Positions 22,463-34,063 of a stretch of DNA of 64,000 bases are shown here, piece after piece (the stretch's first letter is position 1; each line of letters begins with the position of its first letter). Source of the stretch: Durusdinium trenchii. Its lineage: Eukaryota > Sar > Dinophyceae > Suessiales > Symbiodiniaceae. The notes below the pieces were generated by a model. The model was not told the DNA's origin and searched no databases. It worked only from the letters and a program-made list of their open reading frames with translations. Both the position numbers and the translations under genes were made by a program. The stretch is taken from positions 948,046-1,012,045 of the forward strand of contig CAXAMN010021940.1 in the NCBI GenBank assembly GCA_963970005.1. The letters are read 5' to 3'.

Positions 22463-25400
22463 CTGCGTCAGTGAGGCGAAAAAAAGGACATATAGATCAG
22501 CTGAGAGGGAGCACGAGAAACAGGAAGAGGGGGAGGAGAAACCGGTTCCAATTGGTTCCAAGCTCAAGTCTCCAACAAAGGTCAAATGAAACTCTTCCCA
22601 CACTCCTTTCGTTCGAGGTTCCTCGGGACGTGTTCACAAGTGGGAGGAACACTGTCGAATTTGTGTGTGTGTGTCGGATTGCTCTGCGTGGCCTCAGTGT
22701 GACTATATATTTTGGCCTTTCTAATGCCAACCAGTACAAGTAGGGAAGAACACCCCCCCTCTGCTGCCAGGACATCCCCCAACAGGTATGTGGTTACCGT
22801 ACTTGATATTAGGACCTATTATTAGGAGGAAACACCTACAGATACCTCTTCCCAAGCTAAACGCAACATGTGAATCATCTAGGTCACTGTGAGATATCCT
22901 CAGCTCCGCATGTGAGCGCTGCATTTACAACATGTTCAAGAAAAAGTAACAAGTGCTAGAAACTCCTGCATTCAGCTTGCGGAAAAAAGAGAAGAGACGA
23001 CTTTCCACCTTTGCTTCCCCCAAGCTAAAACCCACAATGTAGATAAACAAGAGACGACTTTGTCATTTGCCTGTATCTTGGAGGGTCCAAGGTCATCCAA
23101 CATATACTGTACACGCTGTCGATTTCCACGTCCCGCGCCTCTGAATCTTCCACCACCTGAGGCGAGAAACAAGCGGATTCTTCCGGCTGAACTGCCACAG
23201 CCAGGCGGTGGGCTTAACGAAGGCGAAGCTTGTGTTCTTCAGGGTTTTCCCCTCCAACTCCCTTGGCTCCAAGACATGGGCAGACACTTTCATATCCGAT
23301 CCACCTCCCACCTACGATCGCTCCGTTCCGACCTGCCGCCCCGCCGTGGCCGAACGCCGCGTGCGTTCGGCGCCTTCGTTCGAACGGAGCCGGCGGTCGG
23401 TCGCCTGGGTGTCGATGACCTTGGACTTGTGGGTCATGATGAGTTCCACGGACTCGCGGCCCGGCATGATGAGCAAATTCGCCGGATCCTGCGTCGGCTG
23501 TGCCGAGTGTCCGAGGAGTCGGAAGGGCAAGACGGGTGGACACGTGCCCGGTGGAAAGCCATGCTTGAAAGAAGTGTGAGGCCGTGAAGAGCCACACAAG
23601 AGTCTGCCTCAGGTTCTCCTTTGCCATGGCTTGCAGAGATGTATTGGACTCGATCTTGTCTAGGGGCCCTGGATGCCCACTGGTCAAAGACTAAATTACA
23701 GTCTTAGGGGTAATGGGTGGTATTTAATGAGTGGGTTGGTTCCCATTATACCATTAAGCCATCTTGGGAGGTTTTTCAGAGTCCGAGGGCCCGCCACCTC
23801 GCCACGTCTCCTGCGGCATCACCAGCATGGTGTTCTTCGGCGCGGCCTCGATGTTCCACATCGCCAGGTCGAAGTCACTTCGGACGTCCGTGACGAAGGC
23901 CGTACCCTCAATCTGCTTGTCGATGTCCATCAAGACCCCCGGCTGCTCCTCGGGTGCGGCGGTGCGGCCGGGCGCCGGTGTAAGGGATCCATGCAGGGCG
24001 GGGTGTTGCGCAGGGATTGGAAGGGCCTTTGAGATCTTTGAGATCTTTCGAATTGAGGGATTTCCTTAATCCTTTCACCCTGCCACTGTCGACAGTGCCA
24101 AAGACCATGGAACACCGGAAGATGACTCTCTGGTTGGCTCTTGAAGATCTTGAAGTGCCTCCTCAACCACCGAAGCCACCCCACACCCCGAGCAGCTACA
24201 CCGGCAAGGCCTCGACCACCGAGGGGCGTAGATGGCCAATGGAGGTGCATAGGTCAAGCCCTTGGAGAACCAGTGGCTCTCGCCTTGGGCCCAGTGGCTC
24301 ACAGCGAACCAACGTCGCTCAGCACATCAAGCCGAACACGCAGATTCCACTGCTGGCACTATCCACCTGCTGCCGGGTGGCCCTCATCCACCTCGTCGAA
24401 AGCCTTGGGCTCCTGCAATTTCTTTTGGCCCAAAGAGTCTCTGCAGAACTCTCTGACAAGCCTATTGGCACAGTGTACTTAGACACAAGTATGGGTGTAC
24501 AGTGTAGAATGGTGTAGAAGCACGTCATGTGATGTGAGGACAGTTTTTGTGCGCTTAATTCTGTTTCCGCCCAGTCTCACTTATATAAGCCCTCTCTCCT
24601 CCCCTCTCTCTCTTTCTCTCTCCCTGCTCCCAAAGGTGACTGACTGCACAGTACAGGTGAGTTACCCACCTTGGTCACCAAGTCCTCTCCTATCTTTCAC
24701 TTTCGGTGAATTCGTATACATGGACTCACTCCCTCCGGGCCCTCGGCCCGACGCCCGCTGCCACCCTCTGGTAGTATGAACGCCTGGTAGGTGATGCTGG
24801 TTCCAGCGTCATTGAGCTTTCCAATCAGCCCATTCCTCAGTGCGGAGGGTGTTTCCAACTTCGGGCACCGCAGCATGAAAAAATAGGGCCAGTTGTTGCC
24901 CAACGCCCGGGCCCGCCTCTGTGCAACCCCAAATTCCCAGGCAAAGAACCATCACTTATATTCAATTACTTAAGGAGTTACACTCCCTATAACTCAGCTG
25001 CAGGGATACACCATGTACGGACACTGGCCCACAGTCGTCCCTCGGCGGCCTCTCTCTCCGCTCTCCGAGCGTCGAGTCCACCGCCCAGACGGCCACGTAC
25101 TTCTCGGAGCCGCAATCGGTGGAGGCGAAGATCACGGAGCCGTTCTTCTTCCAGGCCGCGACCACGCCCAGCAGCTCGTCCGCCTTCTTGGCCGGGCGTC
25201 CCTCGGTGCCCTCCGCGGCCTGAAGACGCGCGGAACGTCCGCGTACACTGACAAGGCGCGCGCGGGAGGAAAGGGCGGTGGAACAGCAATCCCTATAGCG
25301 GAGGTACCTATGCGGCTCGAGAGAAGCAGGCGTCCGGTGTGAGCACACCCTCGAAGCATCCAATTTCCAGGGCCAAATGCACGACTCAACAGCTACAAAA

Positions 25401-28400
25401 GTACTAGCCAAGCATCTCCCACATTCGTCACTTCAGGAGATCGCTCGTTTTACCTCGCGTTGCCCATTGACCCACCCATCTCCATCCCCACAAAAAGATC
25501 CCTCCAAGAAAAACCGTCACAAGAACGAGCGCCCGAGCGCCCGGTACCTTCTTTTCCCACTCGCCCAGCTTGTTGAGCGCCACATGGTTGAAAATCGGCA
25601 TGTCCATGGACATCTGCATCAAGAGCTTGCCGTCCCCGGACCAAAGCCACACACCACTGAGATCTGCCGAGATCCGATCCGATCGTGCGGACGATGTCTT
25701 CTGAGTCAACCGGACCATTCTACCCAGGAGTCACGCACCGTCCTCGTGCAGTGAGGTTGCCGCTACGCTATTGGCGTCCAGTTTCAGTACGAAGGCGCCA
25801 AGAAGGGTCTCCGAAAACGGCCAACGCCAGCTGAGGCCAGATGTACAGCTTCCCACGAAACATGAGCATCAAAGCGGATTGCATTCCACAAATAACATAC
25901 CGACCCTATACTACCCGTACCCGACAAAACCACAAAACAACAACGAACCTGCTCTTGAAAACAGGTCGAGATCGTGGTGTTCGGCAACCCACCACACCGC
26001 TGGGGCCAGACGCGAAACGGAAAGGGGCAAAAAGGGAAGCAACAACTGCTGTTAGAGTGAAGTGAGAATAGATGGCACAACCCTCAAAAGGTGGTCTAGA
26101 AATAAGGATCCCATCTATCTAAAAAGCATGTAAGGGTTCGTGCCAACTCTGAAACCGTATGAGATGGCCGCTAAACACCCTCGGATGAGTGTTTTGTTTT
26201 TACTGTAATGGACTGGCAGGATTAACACCCCTCAGCATCAAGCAGCACCCTAAATAAAGCATCATACAGTATCTAAAGTATCTCCGGACAAGCTTAGCAA
26301 GGCTAAAGCACCCCACCAAAGCAAGACACAGCTGTTCATTTCTGGACTTTGTGACACATCTGAAGTGGCACATCTGAAATGCCATGAAATCCAACCGTCC
26401 ACTCAGCACCCGAAATCATCCCCAGCTCCCACCCCCCTCCCCGGTCCTACCTCTACCCACCGCGCCTTTCGCCTGGGTCGAGCTCACAAAGCGGACCTTG
26501 TCACTGCCGTAGTCCCCGACGAAGCGACAGCAGTCCACCGGGGCCTTGTGCTCCAAGGTGAAGACCACCTGAAGAAGGTGCCCCCTTCTTTTTGCATCGC
26601 GGAGCTTGGGAGAGAAAAAAGGGCGGAGAACCTGGCAAAAGACCCCGGGCAGGCAGGAAGGAAGGCAGGAAGGACGGACAGAAGGAAAGAAGGGCATCCA
26701 ATATGACCCTGACCTGTTGTGACAGGGAAATCTGATGAAAAGCAGCATGAGCCTGTGAATAAGTATAATATATCTATACATATATATATATATACATATA
26801 TATATTTGTAGATGTGTGTGTGTGTTATATATAGAAGCACTATGCTGCTGCTGGAGTTCTCTGCAGACTTGTGTTTTTGACCTATTCCTCGTCTTGCGCT
26901 TATTTATATATATATATACTTGTTATTTATTTACAGTAGTTGCATATTTGTTTATTGATCAGTGCGTTGGCAGCACAACAAAGCGCAATTCGGCTGTTTG
27001 AGCTTACCGGAAGCAGAATGTTGACATGACCCGTTCGCAAACCGGAACAAGTCTTAGAGCAGGGCCCCAACCAAACCATGCCGTTGCCCCTATGTATGAC
27101 ACCGGCTCCCTGTTGTCGCTCTTCATTTCCCTGTCTTCTGCACCTCCATAGGTTCCAAACAGGCCAGGACAAACTTGTCTTCTTCCTGCGGGGACATGTG
27201 CGGACCCGCCCATTGACGCTCACAGGTGACCCATCGCTGGACGTGCGGCACGCTGCGCGACGCGACGCTGGCTCCTCTTCCATCTCTTCTTCCTCGTCCA
27301 TGTCCTCCATATCCTCCTCGCCTTCCACCTCCGGCCCAGGGTCGGTCGAGTTGGGCGAAACGGTCGGTCGCTGGCACTCGTCGCTTGCACGGAGCCCTGT
27401 TCGGTATATACCGTATTATACAGTAATGGGACCCGGCCTCGCCGTACTCCGCATCGGCTTCTCCTCCTTCCACATTGGTCTCCTTCTTGGCAACCTTGCT
27501 CTTCTTCTGGCGGACGATGCCACCCCCCTTGAAGAAGAAATTGGTCACGGCCTGGAGCAGGTGACCAGACCCACCGTTCACCGGTGCACAGAAAGGCGTG
27601 CCAATAAGGAGGCTTTCCTGAGAGGATTTGCATGTCAGGGCTGCACGCCACGAATTTTTAACTTGGAACTTGTAAGTTTGGAGTTGGAACTTCTCGCTTT
27701 GATCCTTCCATGGCACCTCGACATTCTGCCCGTCCCGGACCCGCCCTTTCATCTCGCCTCAAGACCTTCAGGCACTGGAGGTGCCTCGGAGTAGTTCGGA
27801 TTCGACAGCTCCGAGCACGTGATCGCAATGATCTTGCACTTGCAGTCATCACCACTGGTGGCAATGTGGAAGGTGTTCCTTGGAAGCGGGAAGCGCCAAA
27901 GCATCTTTTGAACGAACGAAAAGGCTCACTTTTGAATGGGAGGTATTTTGCAAGTTGCAGTCACGATTGATTCATTCTCATAAACCTTCAAGAACAACGC
28001 TATTGCTCAAAGAAATTTGAAATGATATTATTTTTGAAATTTCTCCTGATTGGAACTGCGATTCCGTTTATCAACTATGCAATGAGTAAAGCTATGTAAA
28101 GCTCATATCAATGATAAATGGTGTCTCATCAACTATGGAATTAAGTTCCTTTGACTGACATGAATGCCGTTCGATCAGGTTGTTTAAATAAAAATGAATG
28201 ATTAATGATTGGTGTATATAAATATGTAATCAGTGGCATCTGGAAATTATGGAGTCGTCTTCCATTAGGGGGCTTTTGTAGTCGCCGTAGTTTCTGGCAA
28301 ATGAAAATAAACAGGGTACCGGGTAAATTTGCAACCAAAAACAAAGAAAAAGAACGGTGCTATATAAGGGAACAAACAGCTCAATGAAAAAAAACTGACT

Positions 28401-31400
28401 ACGTGTACTCCAATCTCTATATTTTTCACCAACAGAAACTCTTATAGCAGGTTGTCTTTTCTCAAACGGTTGTTTTGCATGAGGCAGGAGGCACGAAGGG
28501 CAAGTGTACTGAGCAATAAGGCATTGTTGGATCCTGGTATGAAGCTTCTTGCATAGCTCCTTTACTCTCAGAAAAATCAATGTGGAAATCAAACGCCAGA
28601 TTCCACAAGTGAGAGCTGGTATGATGACAAAGAAAATGTGAGAGTTGTAAGTGACAAAGTTGCATATAAGCATTTGAGGTATGCTTCTTGCTCTACCTAT
28701 CATAGTAACAAGGACATCAACAAGTGAAGTCTGTAAAAATAAGGAAATGATCATGAGAAGTCGTATAAGGCATGTTCATGGATGCTGTTGCAATTGCGGT
28801 ACTAAAGCCGGGAAGGTTATAACAAACTTCACAGCAAAGGCATGAGCTGAGGTATCTGTAGTAGATATAGTTCGATATTTCCTGGATCCAAGATGCACCA
28901 TGCCCCACCAACTTTTCCAATCTTGGGATTTTGATATCTAGGTAGAGCTAGATTTAGATATTGCTCTTGATCCCCATCATCCATTTGCACCAACCGTTAC
29001 CAACCAACCATCATCCGAGGGATGTTTGCTTGCAACTGCTGCGGCAACAGTAACAACATATTTAATAACCAGCTCTAAACTCTCAAGAATATGCACGATT
29101 TTCGCCACGTGGTGTTCCTATCCCTTCCTTCTCTTCTACAGTCTCTCTAAGGTTTAATTACAATCATCCATGGCAACGGGTATGTCTCTCATGTTTGCAT
29201 CTGCTATCTAATGACACATTTTGTGTGCAAAATGGGTGCAATCTACATGCCAAGTTTTACAAGTAAGTGTGCAGTATCCCAAGTAAGTTGCATTGAATGG
29301 CGTTGCCATGCACTCTATTCTTGAAATACTCTAAGCACAGCCTCTTGGATCCCGTTGTAATGTCTTGCAAGCGGGCTCCGTCCGGGCTCAGTCACAAAAT
29401 GCCCTCAGTATTTCTGCATTACTGTGGCACATATTTCATGTGCATGTAAATACATATATACTGTGTATGTATATATATATATGTACAAACAGATATAGAT
29501 ATAGATATATAGCACTGACAAAAACAAACAAAATTCAGCCCCCAAATGTTCCAACCCCTTTAAAATGCTCAGAAAACACTGCAAATACCATCTAAAGCCA
29601 CTCCATGGTAAACACATCCAAATGTATGCGCATATGTGTATATATATATATATACATACTAATATTATTGTTATTGCTGTTACTATGTATTAGTATTGTT
29701 ATTATTGCCAGGAGAGTTTTGACTAAATTGCTGTATAAATATAGTGTAAACAGCAATAGTTTTATATTTATATAGTAGTATATGTATGCATATATATATA
29801 CTGCATATACATCTGCAATACGCACATAAAACAATATATATATACACTATACACCCATTTACCTATGCAATGTCCATGTCTCCTATATACTCGTTTCAAG
29901 CGACCCGTCTAACCGCCGCCCCATTCTGGTTTTTGAGGCGCCCGTTCTCATCGTTCCGGTAGAGTGGACCGACGGACAAGTCGTTGATGGCGCCGTCGTG
30001 CAGCTTTAAGATCCGCTGGAAGGAACTCTTCACCTCTGCGGTCCTCAGTGTCCAGCGGCCGTTTCGTCGTCGCTAGGCTGCGGCAGGCCTGCCGCCGGTG
30101 GGAGAGGAGGGAAAACAAGACCGGACCAGTTGGCCGACGAGCTTGAACGGGACTTCCCAATCCTATGTGACTCTGGGAGGACTCTAGCCGTAGAAGTGTC
30201 CGTGTCTGGCTGCCGATGCTCAGGTCACCATGGGGTGTCCATGTGAGATGGTCTTTGGGTCCAACCTAGTTTTTCAGTGATCTTCTGTGCCAATTCACGG
30301 CCTGTCCACAATGAAGCGCACATACGGAGCTCACAACTTGTGATTCTTTCACTCGACAGGTGGCCCGAGACACGCAGCAGCCTACACGCTAATAGTTCAA
30401 TTGGTGGTAGGGGTTACCCCTGGTAACAGGTACAGTAACAATCATTGGCTTCCATCGCCTGATTGTTGGTCCAAACGGGCGACTCCCTAAAGCTTCCCGA
30501 TCTCCGAAGGAGAAACAACACCTACAGTGGTTTCAGAGTAGATCGCACTGGATGGCACTGGCACCCAAAGACAGTCTTGTATATGGGGGTCCATCATGGT
30601 CCATCTAATATCAACACCGAACTTGGGGGCCCAGACGTGCCATCGAGCCTCTGAAACCACTGCAACTGAAATTCGTAGCGACGTAGAGACCGGTAAAGGA
30701 CCGGAAAAAGGACTTGCAAGAAGAGAGACAAGGTGCCTGAAAACCTTCCACTGCAATAGTGATGACTAGCGCACCACTCATGAGGTTCTGCACAACTCAT
30801 CTGAAGGTCTTCGATTCCGAGAGTCCCTTCATCCGAGGAGTCATAAAGGTTGTGCAAGTAGAAGTCTCCTGACATGAACTGAGCACGTGCAACACAGCAT
30901 GAACCACGAGCCGTTGCCGGCTGAGCTTTCGGGTGACCAACCAACAGTTCCACGCTTTGAAACTGTCCCGGCCCGAATTGAAACTGACAGGAAAATGGAT
31001 AAGGACATCACAGGGTGGCAATCTCTTTATCAGCAAGGCCATGCGGGCCATGCGCATCACTGCCGATGCGAAACCAAGGTGCCATGGGAATTGCCGCTTG
31101 CAATCGGCCCATTCCGCATGCGCTCAGCCTGAAGGAAGGGTGAGATGGGACACGCTCAAATGACAGGCAAATCATGAGATGGCAGACTTGGACCAACTCT
31201 GAAGCGTATGCGGTATGAATAGCACAAGTACCGCCAAACAACTGAGTAACTTGCTTGCATCTTTCCCTTCACACCTCGCCTTGTCGAAAGCCAAGGTATC
31301 TTTTTCTCCAAAGCGGGAGCTCACAGGCGCCACTGCTGTGATCCCACGGCCGCTGTGCTCCTCGTCGTCCCAGTCGATCTCCTTGGGGAAGGCAATCTCC

Positions 31401-31432
31401 TTAAAACGGGCAGTGGTGTCGGCAGCGCGCAC
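22352..31432 (-). CDS. Second WD40-like gene region, exon series
   Basis: At least a dozen minus-strand exons carry beta-propeller blades or adjoining segments: 31265-31432, 29905-30033, 27755-27900, 27430-27565, 27235-27345, 26473-26568, 25739-25808, 25548-25663, 25060-25219, 24770-24903, 23765-23990, 23345-23520 and 22352-22462. The four exons between 26568 and 25060 join in frame across plausible splice sites (phase 0, 1 and 0), which supports a true gene model. Whether this is the same gene as the WD40 exons at 40.6-46.7 kb, interrupted by the retrotransposon, is open. No specific orthologue was recognised. Confidence 0.5.
23345..23690 (-). CDS. Exons, unrecognised
   Basis: The upstream frame (about 23550-23650) reads ENLRQTLVWLFTASHFFQAW, hydrophobic. 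The downstream frame (23345-23520) reads ANLLIMPGRESVELIMTHKS then KVIDTQATDRRLRSNEG. Both are protein-like; no family assigned. Confidence 0.4.
23765..23990 (-). CDS. Exon, unrecognised
   Basis: The reverse frame reads VLMDIDKQIEGTAFVTDVRS, DFDLAMWNIEAAPKNTMLVM and PQETWRGGG. It is strongly protein-like and clearly better than the alternative frames. No domain recognised; it may be a propeller edge or linker. Confidence 0.45.
24205..24420 (-). CDS. Exons, unrecognised
   Basis: Two short reverse-strand segments: KLQEPKAFDEVDEGHPAAGG (24362-24420) and SHWAQGESHWFSKGLTYAPP (24205-24305). They are in different frames, so they are separated by a short intron or by misreading. Confidence 0.3.
24770..24903 (-). 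CDS. Exon, unrecognised
   Basis: The reverse frame reads GNNWPYFFMLRCPKLETPSA then LRNGLIGKLNDAGTSITYQA and FILPEGG. Protein-like; lies directly downstream of the WD40-like exon at 25060-25219. Confidence 0.4.
25060..25219 (-). CDS. WD40-like exon
   Basis: Acceptor TTCAG|GCC (AG at 25221-25220). The frame reads AAEGTEGRPAKKADELLGVV then AAWKKNGSVIFASTDCGSEK and YVAVWAVDS, a propeller blade ('xxxWxxxGxxxAxxxxxxxVxxW'). It joins in phase 0 to the exon at 25548-25663. Confidence 0.55.
25548..25663 (-). CDS. WD40-like exon
   Basis: Acceptor GGCAG|AT (AG at 25665-25664) and donor GTACCG after 25548. The frame reads DLSGVWLWSGDGKLLMQMSM then DMPIFNHVALNKLGEWEKK. The first codon is completed by the single G left at the end of the previous exon (25739-25808). 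Confidence 0.55.
25739..25808 (-). CDS. WD40-like exon
   Basis: Acceptor CGGAG|ACC (AG at 25810-25809) and donor GTGCGT after 25739. The frame reads TLLGAFVLKLDANSVAATSL followed by HED. It joins in phase to both neighbouring exons. Confidence 0.5.
26473..26568 (-). CDS. WD40-like exon with GC donor
   Basis: Acceptor TTCAG|GTG (AG at 26570-26569). The frame reads VVFTLEHKAPVDCCRFVGDY then GSDKVRFVSSTQ, a blade ('H..xVxxCxF...D..xFVSS'). The exon appears to end at a GC donor (26472-26471), a splice form common in dinoflagellates. Confidence 0.55.
27235..27345 (-). CDS. Acidic linker exon
   Basis: The reverse frame reads EVEGEEDMEDMDEEEEMEEE then PASRRAACRTSSDGSP and ends at a GTGAGC donor. 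A run of Glu/Asp of this kind is usually a disordered linker. A second frame over the same region is basic and less plausible. Confidence 0.4.
27430..27565 (-). CDS. Exon, basic then acidic segment
   Basis: The reverse frame reads LQAVTNFFFKGGGIVRQKKS then KVAKKETNVEGGEADAEYGE. Probably part of the same protein as the acidic linker exon just downstream. Confidence 0.4.
27755..27900 (-). CDS. WD40-like exon
   Basis: The reverse frame reads FHIATSGDDCKCKIIAITCS then ELSNPNYSEAPPVPEG. 'xIATSGDDxxxxI' is a standard WD40 strand and turn. Confidence 0.5.
28000..29880. other. AT-rich stretch without a recognised gene
   Basis: Base composition is much more AT-rich than the flanks. It contains TA-rich and other simple sequence (29455-29515, 29635-29660, 29785-29855). 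One long reverse frame (28230-28754) is noted separately. Probably a long intron or intergenic DNA. Confidence 0.5.
28230..28754 (-). CDS. Hydrophobic open frame, unrecognised
   Basis: A 174-codon open reverse frame contains several hydrophobic stretches (SHIFFVIIPALTCGIWRLIS and FFFIELFVPLYSTVLFLCFW) and several Cys. It lies in AT-rich DNA, where reverse-strand Phe/Leu/Ile frames can arise by chance, and no family is recognised. It could be a small membrane protein or noise. Confidence 0.2.
   Translation of the reverse strand: MIISLFLQTSLVDVLVTMIGRARSIPQMLICNFVTYNSHIFFVIIPALTCGIWRLISTLIFLRVKELCKKLHTRIQQCLIAQYTCPSCLLPHAKQPFEKRQPAIRVSVGEKYRDWSTRSQFFFIELFVPLYSTVLFLCFWLQIYPVPCLFSFARNYGDYKSPLMEDDSIISRCH
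29905..30033 (-). CDS. WD40-like exon
   Basis: Acceptor GCAGAG|GTG (AG at 30035-30034). The frame reads VKSSFQRILKLHDGAINDLS then VGPLYRNDENGRLKNQNG; 'ILxLHDGxINDLxxGP' is a WD40 blade start. Confidence 0.55.
30594..30953 (-). CDS. Open frame, unrecognised
   Basis: The reverse frame includes MSGDFYLHNLYDSSDEGTLG then IEDLQMSCAEPHEWCASHHY. The composition is plausible for an exon, but competing frames exist and no domain is recognised. Confidence 0.25.
   Translation of the reverse strand: MELLVGHPKAQPATARGSCCVARAQFMSGDFYLHNLYDSSDEGTLGIEDLQMSCAEPHEWCASHHYCSGRFSGTLSLFLQVLFPVLYRSLRRYEFQLQWFQRLDGTSGPPSSVLILDGP
31265..31432 (-). CDS. Exon next to the retrotransposon, propeller-like
   Basis: The reverse frame reads RAADTTARFKEIAFPKEIDW then DDEEHSGRGITAVAPVSSRF and GEKDTLAF. 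It is clearly protein-like and 'GITAVAPVSS' fits a propeller strand. It is the first recognised exon downstream of the retrotransposon insertion. Confidence 0.45.
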
Positions 31433-31767
31433 CCAAAAAAACGGCCAGTTCGGCTATTGGGTGGCACTCGCAGCTGGACTGTTGGGAAAAGCATGGAGGT
31501 GATAGGTGGGCAACTGCAAAGTAGTCGGCACCCAGCTGTATCAGAAACACTGAGCAATGAGGCTGGCGCCCAGTATCGGACATACAGGACGCACAGGTTT
31601 TGGGCAACACAATCCACCAAGCGCAGAACCTGTGAAAAGCATCCGATTTGCCACTTACAAATCCTACACCTTTCTGGAGGCTCCGGAACTTGCTAAAATT
31701 CTCAGGTCAGGAGATGAATGACTAGTATGCATAATAGCTACATCTATATACAGTGTAATATATATAT

Positions 31768-31900
31768 ATATGTGTGTGTATGTATGTATGTATGTATGTA
31801 TGTATGTATGTATGTATGTATGTATGTATGTATGTATGTATGTNNNNNNNNNNTATGTATGTATGTATGTATGTATGTATGTATGTATGTATGTATGTAT
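31768..31900. repeat. (TATG)n microsatellite with assembly gap
   Basis: A long run of GTAT/TATG units directly abuts the 3' end of the retrotransposon. The run is interrupted by ten Ns, so its true length is unknown. The same repeat occurs at the 5' end of the element (39512-39543). Confidence 0.95.
31844..31853. other. Assembly gap (10 N)
   Basis: Ten Ns inside the microsatellite; a fixed-length placeholder rather than a measured gap. Confidence 1.
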
Positions 31901-31907
31901 TTTTTTT
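31900..31907 (-). other. Short A-tail of the retrotransposon
   Basis: Eight T on the plus strand (eight A in element sense) separate the end of the 3' UTR (...CTTCAGGAG) from the TACA repeats. The first of these may also belong to the repeat. Confidence 0.7.
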
Positions 31908-31978
31908 CTCCTGAAGTTGATGTGCGGTCGGGCACAGTGGCCCTGTTGTGCGATGGCGGCTCAGTTGGCCTCAGTGCC

Positions 31979-34060
31979 TCAGAAGAAATCGACGAGGATT
32001 TCAGGGTCGTGGGCATCGTCGGGTTCTTCTTCAGCCTCTTCGATGCTCTGGGACATTGCTTCATCATCGGCCGTCGGTGGCACTGCCGAGAATCTGAGTT
32101 TCTTTGGCACTGGAGGCGAGAGTTCATCAGAGCCATGCTGAGCAGGTGCCGTGAGAGGTGCTTTGGGCTGGGTATCATGGCCCGTGGTGTGGTCTGTGGG
32201 AGCCTGTGGTGCAGCAGCAATAGAGCTGATGGTAGGCTCTGGTGGCGCTGGCACCGTTTGGCTGGAAGTGCTTGCTTGACTGAAGAAGTGAGCAAGCGTG
32301 GGTGAGGTCGGTTTGTGACCTTTGCACTCTCGTTGGAACCCTTTCGTGAGGATCAGGCGGTCTTGTGCATCCAAGTGGGTGTGAAGTCCACAGCCTTTGC
32401 ATTGGATGCTTTTGCCAATCTGCCACAGAGTGTGGGTCCCATGAGCTGCATGCCCTTGGGCGTATGGTGCATCGATGCAGGTGCTGTTCAGGAACTGGTT
32501 GAACAGATCTTCATTGGCCCTTTTGTGGATGGCTTGGTTGCATTTGGTGCACTTCAAATACCCAGTCGTCTCCTGAAGATGGTGAACATCCGGAGTGGTG
32601 GGATGTTCTTGCTGGAGCTGAAGCAGGGATGCAATGCGGCTGGCTCTGGTGAGTTTCTTTCCAACTGCCCGCTCAGGTGGGAGGTCGGGTTCCGGGGCCA
32701 GTGCAGTGAGTGGTGCACAGTCTTCCTGAAGCCGCTCTTCGATCATGGAAGCAGCTAAGCCCTGGTGCGCCCGTGTTTGGCAGGTGTGGCACTGGTAGCC
32801 GCTGCGGTGGGCCTTCCATTGGTGTTTGCCCGGTTGCCAGGGCTGCTGGCATTGTGCAATGAGGGTCTTCTTCCTCTGCTTTGTTTTGTGGCCGATTGCT
32901 CGGCCTGGCTTGGTGTGCAAGTAGTGATCCTTGTCATCATAGATTTTGGCCAGTCGGGCAGCCGCATGCTTGTAGATCTCGAGGTGGTCTTGGTCGAGGA
33001 TGCTCTGCCAGGCTTCTTTGTCCGGGCTGTGGATGCTGCTGGCGCGTTCCCATGCCGCTAGGGCTGCATCCCTTTGTCTCTGGCGTAGGTGTGGTTCATT
33101 GCCTGGAGCATCTGGGGTCTTGTGGTTTTTGTGGATGTATAGGGGCGTGATCAAAGTGAAGTGCTCTGCGGGCTGCCCCTGGACCAGGTCATGGAAACCT
33201 TTCCTCTTGGCCGGGTTGGTCCATGCTTCCCAAGCCGAGCTGACCTGGACAATCACCCTGGTTGGCGTCTGGATGAACTGAGCCAGGGTGAGGAGCCCTT
33301 GAAAGATGGCTCTGGCCTTTGTCTGGGGTCCTCTCGCCATGCCAGTGATGGTCCCTTTCCTTTGTAGGGCTCCCAGCGAATAGCCATGGATGCAGAGTGC
33401 GAAGATCCAGGCTTGGGATCTTTTGTCGCCGGAGGTGGGAGTGGCATCTATGGTGACGGAGAGCCCTTGCCACGGTTGGAGTGGAAGAGGTTCGAGGGAC
33501 TGCCAACAACCATGTCCTTCAAGTGCTAGGGGTTGTTGGAGGTGATCTTGTGGCTCCTTAGGGATCCATCCATAGCCCCAGAGTGGTTCCTCCAATGGAT
33601 CTTGCAGCCGCTCAGTCCAAGGCACTGGGAGAGGTTGGTGCTTTTGGTTGTGATGCCACTTACATAGCCACACGATGTGTTTGGGCGTTGCTGGGACTTG
33701 GCATAGGGGGCACTGCTGGGTGGCGGTGTCGGCTTTGAACCGGATGGCCGCTTGGTTCCAAGTGCGGATGTGGTTGGCCTGGGCCTTGCTGATGTGCTTG
33801 GTGATTTTGGAAGCCGTGGTCCAGTCGATCCCGCTAACGAGGCCTTGGCAGTTGCGTCTGTTGGCAAAACGATGCTGGCGCTGTTGTTTGGCCTCGGCTT
33901 GGAGCAGTTCTTCAACCTGCCACCAGGGTTGGCGAAGATCAATGTGGGCTTCTGTCATAAAGGCCGTCTCGTTCCGGTGCCAGTCATAAAGGCTGTCTGT
34001 GTGCCACCCCCATTCTTTGAGATATGCCAGTGTGGCAGCCATGGGCCCCTTGACATGGTA
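31979..34060 (-). pseudogene. Retrotransposon ORF2, C-terminal part: zinc finger, RNase H-like, Cys pairs
   Basis: After the TAG at 34061 the same frame continues for about 690 codons. Around residues 111-131 from the Met at 34042 is CPLCQVPATPKHIVWLCKWH, the 'CxxC...H...C' finger that usually follows a reverse transcriptase. Residues 194-316 resemble RNase H: LSVTIDATPTSG supplies the first Asp, but the expected Glu (near TKARAIFQGL) and second Asp (near VQVSSAW) are missing, so the fold looks catalytically dead. A late GNE remains. Towards the C-terminus are several CxxC units (YQCHTCQTRAHQ, LKCTKCNQAIHK, IQCKGCGLHTHL), probably nucleic-acid-binding zinc ribbons. The last residues are acidic. 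It is one polypeptide with the upstream RT if the TAG is read through or ancestral. Confidence 0.8.
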
Positions 34061-34063
34061 CTA

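Noticed and set aside
31770..32305. Long repetitive plus- and minus-strand frames (Met-Tyr-Val-Cys and His-Thr-Tyr-Ile repeats)
   Set aside because: They are translations of the (TATG)n microsatellite and cross an assembly gap; not genes.
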